Below, piece by piece: positions 1-5,365 of a DNA stretch of 12,947 nucleotides. Source of the stretch: an uncultured Granulosicoccus sp. (GTDB lineage: Bacteria; Pseudomonadota; Gammaproteobacteria; Granulosicoccales; Granulosicoccaceae); NCBI GenBank assembly GCA_938016235.1, contig CALLPU010000125.1, forward strand, positions 1 through 12,947. The letters are read 5' to 3'. Under the pieces are notes generated by a model, which saw only the letters and a program-made list of their open reading frames with translations, made no database searches and was not told the DNA's origin. Each line of letters begins with the position of its first letter. Within the stretch, counting starts at the first letter, position 1. Both the position numbers and the translations under genes were made by a program.

Positions 1-5
1 TCCCC

Positions 6-1895
6 ATGAACCAGCCACGTACTGATGCATTTTCGCGCAGCGAGGAGGGCCGACAAATTTCGGGTGGCAATGCTGCGTCGGTAAAAGCAAACCAGCGTTT
101 TCCGACGCTGGAAAAATTGGCCACACTCGCTGTGTTGTTAACAGGTCTGGCGCTCACTGCATTCGTATTCAAACTGGTTAGCGATACGCACTACCAACGC
201 GCACTGGATCGTTTTGAGCAGGGAGCAACGGATGGTGTCAATTCGCTCTCTGCCACGTTGCGTCAGCACACAAACCTTATCCTGGCGATGCAAGGGTTGT
301 TTCACGCATCCGACTACGTATCGCGAACCGATTTTCGAAAATTCGTAGACACGCTGGATGCTGGAAAGCTGTTCCCGGGAACCTCTGGTTTGTCCTGGAA
401 CCAGCTGGTGTACGCGGATGAAATAGCCGCTTTCGAGGCAGAAGTCCGTTCTGATGATTCGCTGGTTGAAGGGGGGTACCCGGATTTTACCGTGCGTCCA
501 GTGGTCGCCGGTGAAGATGTCATGGTCGTCAAGTACATCGAGCCCATGCAAGGCAATGAAAATGCATTCGGATTCAACAGCGCAGCCAACGCCGCGCGTT
601 TTTCCGCTGTCGAAGAAGCCAGAGATACCGGTGCCCTGACGCTGTCCTCTCCCATTACGCTGGTACAGGAAAAAGGCTCACAAAAAGGCTATCTCATGAT
701 GTTGCCTACCTACCGTCCGGTGAGCCCCACCACGCTATCAGAGCGCCGTGCTGCGTTTAACGGACTGGCCGTTCTTGTTTTCAGGGTGGGTGATCTGATT
801 GAAGCCAGCCGCATGCCTGAGTTCACGTATGTGCAGGTGAATGATGTAACCGGCGGCGTGGAGCCTTCTGTTGAGCAAGCCATCCATATCAGTGGTCAAT
901 TGCAGAACGATGCAGAGTTTCTTCAGGCAACGCGCAATATCACCATCGGTAATCGTTCGTGGGTGCTGATGTTTCAGGAGAGTCTCGAGCAGCGCGGATT
1001 CGGCGAGCGCTGGATTGAAGTGGTGATTGCGTGCCTGGGAATTCTCGTCAGTCTGCTGGCCGCCAGTCTGTATGGATCGCTGGCCAGTTCTCGTGAGCGT
1101 GCGTTAGCACAGGCGCAGACGCTGACCGTAGGGCTGCACGAGGCTAATGAAGAGCTGAGTCGATCCAATGCCGATTTAAGTCAATTTGCTCACGTGGCCT
1201 CCCACGATCTGCAAACGCCAGTCAGAAACGTCATTTCCGCAGTCACCTTGCTGGAGGAGCATCTGGGCGATGACATCGACAGCGAAACAGAAGAGTATCT
1301 GGGGTTTCTGCGCAAGTCTTCCGATAGAATGCGAACGCTGGTATCCGACCTGCTCGAGTATGCCAGGTTAGGCAGGGATGCAATCACCTTCGAACCGGTC
1401 GAACTGGACTCGATACTCAACGAGGTTCGGGAAACAACGTCGGAGCTCTGTTCGTCTTCCGGTACACAGTTGCAGGTTGGCCCGCTTCCTCGCATTGTTG
1501 GCGATGCCAGGCAACTTCAACGGGTGTTTGAGAATCTGGTAACCAACGCCATCAAGTACGCAGAGAAAGATCGTCCACCGCGTATTGTCATTGAACATCG
1601 CCAGGCTCAGCAAGATACTCAACAGCGGCATGGTTCATCGACTACAGATTTTATCGAGTTGACCGTCAGCGACAATGGCCAGGGTATAGAAGAGACGTTC
1701 CGTGACACGGTGTTTTTACCCTTCAGGCGCTTGCATCGTCATGATGAAATCCCGGGCTCAGGCCTGGGCTTGGGTATCTGTAAACAGATTGTCGAGCGGC
1801 ATGGAGGCTCGCTATCCATAGAATCATCATCTGATCAAGGCACAACGTTCCTGATCACACTGCCTGACCGTCCTCATGTTCATGCATCAACGTAG
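6..1895 (+). CDS. CHASE-domain membrane histidine kinase
   Basis: Sensor kinase of 629 residues, expected in the inner membrane, that should autophosphorylate and pass phosphate to a receiver protein. One membrane helix lies at about residues 38-58 and a second at about 337-357. The roughly 275 residues between them are extracytoplasmic and read as a CHASE ligand-binding domain. The cytoplasmic part has a short coiled linker, a HisKA dimerisation domain with the phospho-acceptor His400 (ASHDLQ), and a HATPase domain with N-box Asn514, G1 box DNGQGI (556-561) and G2 box GSGLGLG (584-590). There is no attached receiver, which fits the two separate receiver genes downstream, the first only 12 nt away. 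The ligand cannot be inferred. The ATG is only five bases from the window edge, so its ribosome binding site is not visible and a start further upstream cannot be excluded. Confidence 0.9.
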   Translation: MNQPRTDAFSRSEEGRQISGGNAASVKANQRFPTLEKLATLAVLLTGLALTAFVFKLVSDTHYQRALDRFEQGATDGVNSLSATLRQHTNLILAMQGLFHASDYVSRTDFRKFVDTLDAGKLFPGTSGLSWNQLVYADEIAAFEAEVRSDDSLVEGGYPDFTVRPVVAGEDVMVVKYIEPMQGNENAFGFNSAANAARFSAVEEARDTGALTLSSPITLVQEKGSQKGYLMMLPTYRPVSPTTLSERRAAFNGLAVLVFRVGDLIEASRMPEFTYVQVNDVTGGVEPSVEQAIHISGQLQNDAEFLQATRNITIGNRSWVLMFQESLEQRGFGERWIEVVIACLGILVSLLAASLYGSLASSRERALAQAQTLTVGLHEANEELSRSNADLSQFAHVASHDLQTPVRNVISAVTLLEEHLGDDIDSETEEYLGFLRKSSDRMRTLVSDLLEYARLGRDAITFEPVELDSILNEVRETTSELCSSSGTQLQVGPLPRIVGDARQLQRVFENLVTNAIKYAEKDRPPRIVIEHRQAQQDTQQRHGSSTTDFIELTVSDNGQGIEETFRDTVFLPFRRLHRHDEIPGSGLGLGICKQIVERHGGSLSIESSSDQGTTFLITLPDRPHVHAST

Positions 1896-1907
1896 GCACA
1901 ACCCGTT

Positions 1908-2339
1908 ATGAAGAAATCTGTTCGGATATTGCTGGTGGAGGACAACGAGCTCGATGTCCGCATGATCTTGCATAGCGCGAACAAAACCAAACTACGCAAC
2001 AACTTTACCGTGGTGAACGACGGAATGTCTGCGCTGGAGCTGTTGCGCCAGACGCAGGATGCCGAGTTGCCGGATTTGGTTCTGCTGGATTTGAGCCTGC
2101 CGGGAATCACCGGAATGGAGTTGTTGCAAACCGTCAAGCAGGATCCTCGGTTACGTAAAATAACGGTCGTTGTGCTGACGAGTTCTGCCGCAACCAGCGA
2201 TATCAAGCTGGCGTATGACTCCTATGCCGCAGCGTTTATCACCAAGCCTATAGACGTGTTGGGTTTCACTGAAATCGTGTCGGCCATCGATGATTTTTTC
2301 TTTGAGATCGTTACTTTGCCAGAAATAGCGGATGAGTGA
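1908..2339 (+). CDS. Single-domain response regulator (Rcp1/CheY-like)
   Basis: Stand-alone receiver of 143 residues with no output domain. The full phospho-acceptor set is visible: acidic pair Glu11-Asp12 (LLVEDNELD), phosphorylated Asp61 (LLDLSLPG), switch Thr91 (VVLTSS) and Lys113 (ITKPID). The N-terminal pattern and the longer beta4-alpha4 stretch resemble the Rcp1-type regulators that partner phytochrome and other separate kinases. It starts 12 nt after the CHASE kinase stop, so it is very probably that kinase's direct partner and co-transcribed with it. The target would be a protein-protein interaction or onward phosphotransfer. The Shine-Dalgarno is weak, so translation may depend on coupling to the kinase gene. 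Confidence 0.88.
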   Translation: MKKSVRILLVEDNELDVRMILHSANKTKLRNNFTVVNDGMSALELLRQTQDAELPDLVLLDLSLPGITGMELLQTVKQDPRLRKITVVVLTSSAATSDIKLAYDSYAAAFITKPIDVLGFTEIVSAIDDFFFEIVTLPEIADE

Positions 2340-2787
2340 CTCGCTGGCGAACGCTGCGTCAAGGGTAGACACGATCTGTCTGATCGATGACTCTGATGAC
2401 GAAGCCTTCCTTGCCCAGCGCCTGTTAAAACGCGAGAATATTCAGGTGACTGTGGAGTCATTTCATTCTCTTGAGCAGTTCAACGAATACACTGCGTCAC
2501 ATCCGAATTTTTCAACGGCACACGCCATGTTGATCGTTGATCTGTATCTGGGTATTGATTTGGGTACTGACGTGATTCCACGAATTACTGCGACTTACCC
2601 GGGCCTGATTGTCGGTATGAGCACCGGCTCCTGCGACCCTGGAGATCAGGACAAGGCGATGGAGTCTGGCGCCTGGTTCTACGTGGGTAAACCGCTGGAT
2701 CACGCATGCCTCGAATCGATTTGCAACCAGGTTGATACGTTGTCGCTGGCAACGTCCGATTCCGGTGCTTTCCTGCTGCGGGGCTAG
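2332..2787 (+). CDS. Second single-domain response regulator
   Basis: Receiver-only protein of 151 residues whose ATG overlaps the end of the preceding receiver gene by 8 nt (GATGAGTGA), indicating translational coupling. Visible residues are the acidic pair Asp19-Asp20 (CLIDDSDDE), phospho-acceptor Asp70 (LIVDLYLG), Ser97 at the switch position (GMSTGS) and Lys120 (VGKPLD). The acceptor chemistry is therefore intact although the protein is diverged from the first receiver. Two receivers after one kinase suggest a branched output or a phosphate sink, as in chemotaxis systems with CheY pairs; this is inference. No output domain is present, and the last 20 residues are unremarkable. Confidence 0.85.
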   Translation: MSDSLANAASRVDTICLIDDSDDEAFLAQRLLKRENIQVTVESFHSLEQFNEYTASHPNFSTAHAMLIVDLYLGIDLGTDVIPRITATYPGLIVGMSTGSCDPGDQDKAMESGAWFYVGKPLDHACLESICNQVDTLSLATSDSGAFLLRG

Positions 2788-2810
2788 TGGGTAATCCACT
2801 GATGATTTTT
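2786..2810 (+). terminator. Probable weak intrinsic terminator of the kinase/receiver operon
   Basis: Stem AGTGG (2786-2790) pairs with CCACT (2796-2800) around loop GTAAT and is followed, after five bases, by a run of six T (2806-2811). The stem is short and the T run is offset, so termination may be partial. A second possible stem, CTGAT with ATCAG (2799-2816), overlaps the T run. Confidence 0.45.
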
Positions 2811-2821
2811 TATCAGAATCT

Positions 2822-2849
2822 CTTGAAATCAGGAGGTGAATCCTTAGTT
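2822..2849 (+). promoter_or_regulatory. Sigma-32-like heat-shock promoter candidate
   Basis: CTTGAAA at 2822-2828 matches the sigma-32 -35 consensus exactly. Thirteen bases later, CCTTAGTT (2842-2849) matches the CCCCATNT -10 only partly. It lies about 75-100 nt before an IbpA-class hsp20 gene, the family normally under sigma-32 control, which supports the call. The -10 is the weak point. Confidence 0.45.
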
Positions 2850-2875
2850 TACTACTGCGAAAAACGGGGTCTCAA

Positions 2876-2926
2876 CGAGAACCGGGCTCGCTTAACTATT
2901 GCTTCTTTTGGAGAATATGAGAAATG
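2876..2926 (+). promoter_or_regulatory. ROSE-like RNA thermometer in the hsp20 leader
   Basis: The base of the leader can fold so that TTGCTTC (2899-2905) pairs with GGAGAA (2910-2915) around a TTTT loop. The pairing gives T-A, T-A, an unpaired G2901, C-G, T-A, T-G and C-G, so the Shine-Dalgarno GGAG is buried. A UUGCU element with a bulged G opposite the ribosome binding site is the hallmark of ROSE thermometers, which control ibpA-type genes in many proteobacteria. A separate small hairpin, CGAG/CTCG (2876-2890), lies just upstream, as expected for multi-hairpin ROSE leaders. This is read by eye; no folding energy was computed. Confidence 0.45.
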
Positions 2927-3391
2927 AAAATTGATTTAACCCCTCTTTATGCAAACACTGTTGGATTCGACCGATTTGGCTCGTTGCTCGATGCAGCGCT
3001 CAGCTCCGATCGACAATCAGCAGGTTATCCCCCGTACGACATCGAGCTAGTTGGCGAAAACAAGTACGCCATCACACTGGCCGTTGCCGGTTTTCAGGAT
3101 AGCGAGATTGATGTCCAGGTAGAGAAGGGCATCCTGACCGTTCGTGGCAAGAAAGACGACCCACGCAAGGACTCCCGCTATCTGCATCGCGGAATTGCCA
3201 CTCGCTCGTTCGAGCGTAAGTTCAATCTGGCGGACCACGTAGAAGTGGTCAATGCGCAGCTCGACAACGGCTTGCTGAAAATCTCGCTTTTGAAAGAGAT
3301 TCCTGAGGCGATGAAGCCTCGCAAGATACCGGTTGGAGCAGCAACACCGGCGATTCAAAGCAGCGTCGAGGCGCCAGCTGAAGTGTCGTAA
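2924..3391 (+). CDS. ibpA: Small heat-shock protein, Hsp20/IbpA class
   Basis: ATP-independent holdase chaperone of the alpha-crystallin family, 155 residues, cytoplasmic, expected to form large oligomers that bind unfolding proteins and pass them to DnaK/ClpB. The alpha-crystallin domain runs from about residue 37 to 130. It carries the IbpA-type opening PPYDIELVGENKYAITLAVAGF, the SFERKF strand and the conserved NGLLKISL block. The C-terminal I-x-V anchoring motif is present as IPV in the RKIPVG segment. A GGAG ribosome binding site lies 10 nt before the ATG and appears to be folded into a thermometer hairpin. The gene stands alone, with terminators on both sides and a sigma-32-like promoter, so heat induction at both transcription and translation is likely. 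The symbol reflects class; the ibpA/ibpB distinction cannot be made. Confidence 0.9.
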   Translation: MKIDLTPLYANTVGFDRFGSLLDAALSSDRQSAGYPPYDIELVGENKYAITLAVAGFQDSEIDVQVEKGILTVRGKKDDPRKDSRYLHRGIATRSFERKFNLADHVEVVNAQLDNGLLKISLLKEIPEAMKPRKIPVGAATPAIQSSVEAPAEVS

Positions 3392-3421
3392 TCGGTGGTG
3401 AGCACTATCTGGTAGTAGAGA

Positions 3422-3447
3422 CGGCGCCCTGGTGGCGCCGTTTTTTT
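3422..3447 (+). terminator. Strong intrinsic terminator after hsp20
   Basis: Perfect 7-bp GC-rich stem CGGCGCC (3422-3428) with GGCGCCG (3434-3440), loop CTGGT, followed directly by seven T (3441-3447). It sits 30 nt after the hsp20 stop. Confidence 0.92.
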
Positions 3448-3477
3448 ATCCCGATTTGGATCGTCATGCGGTATTCT

Positions 3478-3500
3478 CTGATAACTGTATAAATTATCAG
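3478..3500. promoter_or_regulatory. Inverted repeat CTGATAA-N9-TTATCAG, possible operator
   Basis: Perfect 7-bp arms (3478-3484 and 3494-3500) separated by nine bases that contain TATAAA (3488-3493), a plausible -10 box. No good -35 is seen at the right distance. The site ends 12 nt before the ATG of the small gene at 3513. A dimeric regulator could bind here, covering the promoter; the regulator is unknown. Confidence 0.35.
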
Positions 3501-3512
3501 TATTGCGACCGT

Positions 3513-3821
3513 ATGAACGATGAACAGCAAGCCTTTCTGGAAAGACTGGCGTTACGGATACCGCGGCTGTTCGATGTCATACGACAAGGAAACGTGAAGA
3601 GCGAGTACATCATCGGCATACGTCAGATCGAGGACAGACATGTCCGTCTGAAAATTGTTGCTGAGGTCGTGGATCCGGGCGTCAATCCATTGGCGACTCA
3701 CGGTATGTCCAGATCGCAAGGGCCTGCCGTGCGCTCAAAACCGCCCGACTCACGCACTGACTCCGGACACAGCGACCCTCAGTCGCCGGCCAGTCGACGC
3801 CGGCGACCGCGACGTCGCTGA
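3513..3821 (+). CDS. Small basic hypothetical protein
   Basis: Reading frame of 102 residues that I do not recognise. Residues 1-55 look like a folded alpha/beta segment with many charged and hydrophobic residues (QAFLERLALRIPRLFDVI, then LKIVAEVV). Residues 60-102 are polar, rich in Ser, Pro and Arg, end in RRRRPRRR and are probably disordered and nucleic-acid or membrane binding; that is inference. The frame is open further upstream to a GTG at 3432, but that codon lies inside the hsp20 terminator, so the ATG at 3513 is preferred. No clear Shine-Dalgarno precedes it. It is convergent with the DoxX-like gene. Confidence 0.5.
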   Translation: MNDEQQAFLERLALRIPRLFDVIRQGNVKSEYIIGIRQIEDRHVRLKIVAEVVDPGVNPLATHGMSRSQGPAVRSKPPDSRTDSGHSDPQSPASRRRRPRRR

Positions 3822-3860
3822 AGAGCAGATTCGATTCGTAGACTCTGTGCCGGGTCGAGT

Positions 3861-4370
3861 TCAGATCTGGGAATATTTGTCGTCCTCAGTCCACCCGCGA
3901 TTGATCACGAACAGAACCAGGCCCAGAACCAGAATCGATACCGCCGCATAGAACAGGCTTCCACCGTCGTTTTCTCCCTGATGTTGCACTTCTATGCCCA
4001 ATGGAGACACCAGGTGGAAAAATACAGCACCGGCCATGACAGCCGATGCCATGAGGCCACCGAACATGTGGAAACGTCTGCGCGTGATGCCGAAAAAAGA
4101 GCCGTTCAGTTTTGAGATAACCCACAGCAGGGCCGGCAGCAGCAGCACGATAGCCGTAATTAATTCGAAGCCACCAATGACATAGGAACCGAACTCCTTG
4201 AACAAGGTGCCAATACCGGTGCCCAGGAAAGTACCCAGCCAGTCGCCGATAGTGCCAAAAATGTGTTGGGTATCAGGGTGTTTGGTGAACTTGTAGGGTA
4301 GCGAGCCGAGGAACACGTAGCACATCCAAAGCACAGCAACCCAGGAAAAGACAGCGCGGGCATATTTCAT
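3861..4370 (-). CDS. Four-helix inner-membrane protein, DoxX-like
   Basis: Integral membrane protein of 169 residues with four hydrophobic segments at about residues 7-26, 64-85, 101-122 and 140-160. The motif after helix 1, KFTKHPDTQHIF, and the overall size and topology resemble DoxX-family proteins of marine and soil proteobacteria, whose biochemical role is mostly unknown. It ends in a charged cytoplasmic tail (TEDDKYSQI). It lies 92 nt downstream of flgM on the same strand, but a 9-bp inverted repeat ends eight bases before its start codon, so expression is probably separate or attenuated. No good Shine-Dalgarno is visible outside that repeat. Family assignment is tentative. Confidence 0.65.
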   Translation of the reverse strand: MKYARAVFSWVAVLWMCYVFLGSLPYKFTKHPDTQHIFGTIGDWLGTFLGTGIGTLFKEFGSYVIGGFELITAIVLLLPALLWVISKLNGSFFGITRRRFHMFGGLMASAVMAGAVFFHLVSPLGIEVQHQGENDGGSLFYAAVSILVLGLVLFVINRGWTEDDKYSQI

Positions 4371-4375
4371 GAAAC

Positions 4376-4412
4376 AGACTCATCGGAAGCAAAAGGTACG
4401 TCCGATGAGACT
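4376..4412 (-). promoter_or_regulatory. Inverted repeat CTCATCGGA-N13-TCCGATGAG before the DoxX-like gene
   Basis: Perfect 9-bp arms at 4379-4387 and 4401-4409, extended to 11 of 12 by AG/CT after one mismatch. It lies between flgM and the DoxX-like gene and reaches to eight bases before the latter's ATG. As RNA on the minus strand it would form a stable hairpin that includes the only weak Shine-Dalgarno-like bases (GATGAG), followed by TCTGTTTC. It could be a weak flgM terminator, a translation-blocking hairpin or a protein operator. Confidence 0.6.
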
Positions 4413-4462
4413 AGCATGAGACAAAACAGTTGCAGCCGCTGCGAGGCCACGTGGTGTGAAAA

Positions 4463-4855
4463 TCAGGAGTAACGTTCGTGCTCGATGAACTTATCTGCAA
4501 CCTGAAGGTAGTCTATTGAGTAATCACCCTGAGCAATCTCTTCTTTGATTCGATCTACCTTGACCTTGTCAAATCGACGATTGCTGACGCGAGAGCGCTT
4601 GGCAGGCGTCTTTACAGTGTCAGCTTGTTGCGCCTCGCCCTGACTGGCGCTGCTGGCTTGCTTATCGCTTCTGCGTCGCGTCTGGCTGGCCGAAGGCGCA
4701 TCGTTGTTCTCCGCCTCGGCAGCAGGCTTCTCTGTAGTCTTGCTATCAGCGACTGCACCGGCTGACTCTGCCGGCTGGGGCTTTGACCGTCTCCGACGCA
4801 CTTCGTCCAGTTTCAGGACATTACTGCCCGACGTGCCGCTCTTGGGTAGAGCCAT
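4463..4855 (-). CDS. flgM: Anti-sigma-28 factor FlgM
   Basis: Binds FliA (sigma-28) and keeps late flagellar genes silent until it is exported through the finished hook-basal body. The C-terminal 35 residues carry the FlgM signature: KVDRIKEEIAQGDYSID, then QVADKFIEHE, corresponding to the two FliA-binding helices and the G-x-Y-x-x-D turn between them. The N-terminal 95 residues are polar, Ala/Ser/Lys/Arg rich and probably disordered. At 130 residues it is longer than the usual ~100. The start is supported by AAGAGGAT about 6-13 nt upstream. It is transcribed divergently from fleQ and stands apart from the usual flgA-flgM-flgN setting, but its target FliA is encoded 4 kb away in this window. 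Confidence 0.85.
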   Translation of the reverse strand: MALPKSGTSGSNVLKLDEVRRRRSKPQPAESAGAVADSKTTEKPAAEAENNDAPSASQTRRRSDKQASSASQGEAQQADTVKTPAKRSRVSNRRFDKVKVDRIKEEIAQGDYSIDYLQVADKFIEHERYS

Positions 4856-4880
4856 TGTTTACATCCTCTTCGCAATCCTT

Positions 4881-4907
4881 TGGCATTTACCGTCTCGTAA
4901 ATTGCCG
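4881..4907 (-). promoter_or_regulatory. Hairpin in the flgM leader
   Basis: TGGCATTTAC (4881-4890) can pair with GTAAATTGCC (4897-4906, plus G4907) around loop CGTCTC, with one unpaired T. It lies 26-52 nt before the flgM ATG, so it would be in the 5' leader or promoter of flgM. No function is known. Confidence 0.35.
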
Positions 4908-5016
4908 GATCATTCTGGTTTTTATGTTTTACCGCCATGAGGCACGCATCGATCTACGATTCCCCTGAAGGATAGTGAGTGGATCGGCGCACCTCGTCGT
5001 TAATGTAACCTCAATT

Positions 5017-5028
5017 GGCTGTACAGCC
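5017..5028. promoter_or_regulatory. Perfect 12-bp palindrome GGCTGTACAGCC
   Basis: Self-complementary site centred at 5022/5023, about 335 nt before fleQ and 160 nt from flgM. Symmetry of this kind usually marks a dimeric repressor or activator site. It does not match the published FleQ box as I know it. Confidence 0.3.
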
Positions 5029-5100
5029 GCACAGGTCACAAAGCCTCTCGTAACGGAGTGTGTTTAGGTGAACCGCAACATATCCCCGGTAAGTTGCTGC

Positions 5101-5120
5101 ATTGTTTGTGAGCAAACGAT
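5101..5120 (+). promoter_or_regulatory. Hairpin ATTGTTTG-TGAG-CAAACGAT upstream of fleQ
   Basis: Eight-base-pair stem with one G-T pair and a TGAG tetraloop, in the probable fleQ leader. No T run follows, so it is not a standard terminator. Confidence 0.35.
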
Positions 5121-5203
5121 CCCCATCTAACGCGCTGTGGTGCACCTGACGACGCAATTTGTCGTATAGAAACGATAACTACAAAATATGAGGGGGTAAC
5201 AGA

Positions 5204-5365
5204 GTGGCAACACAAGTGCCCTCGATAAATATTGCAGAATCGACAGGAGATCAGCAAAGTTTGGCGTTTTACTCGTCAAATCTTTGTCTTCTGCGAACTG
5301 TCTTCTATCCTTTGGGAGTCCTTTTATCTTTCGACCCGGCCGCGATGCGGAGAGCGTCAAAATGA
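5204..5365 (+). CDS. Possible 53-residue leader ORF coupled to fleQ
   Basis: GTG-initiated frame of 53 codons with a good Shine-Dalgarno, AGGGGG (5191-5196), seven bases before the GTG. Its stop overlaps the fleQ start as ATGA (5362-5365). The peptide has a polar first half (VATQVPSINIAESTGDQQ) and a hydrophobic stretch (CLLRTVFYPLGVLLSF); I recognise no family. The ribosome binding site plus exact overlap favours translational coupling, but a frame this short can be open by chance and the other two frames here are partly open as well. Confidence 0.3.
   Translation: MATQVPSINIAESTGDQQSLAFYSSNLCLLRTVFYPLGVLLSFDPAAMRRASK

Larger units (their letters stand above)
4856..5203. other. Divergent flgM-fleQ control region
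   Basis: About 350 nt (500 nt to the fleQ ATG) without a recognised gene, between divergent flgM and fleQ. It contains the flgM leader hairpin (4881-4907), the palindrome GGCTGTACAGCC (5017-5028), a hairpin ATTGTTTG-TGAG-CAAACGAT (5101-5120) and a small stem ACGAC/GTCGT (5149-5165). I found no convincing sigma-54 (GG-N10-GC) or sigma-28 promoter on either strand. A weak sigma-70 candidate is TTGTCG (5159-5164) with TACAAA (5180-5185), spacing 15. Confidence 0.6.

Noticed and set aside
3432..3512. GTG start for the small basic protein at 3432
   Set aside because: The codon lies inside the stem of the strong hsp20 terminator; translation from there is implausible.
5284..5361. Longer FleQ N-terminus starting at ATG 5284
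   Set aside because: The extra 26 residues do not align with FleQ, and the ATG at 5362 has GGAG at correct spacing and gives the family length.
4856..5361. Sigma-54 or sigma-28 promoters for flgM and fleQ
   Set aside because: No GG-N10-GC pair with flanking consensus was found; the best sigma-28 candidate for flgM (TAAA then GCAATTTA) matches the -10 at only four of eight positions.
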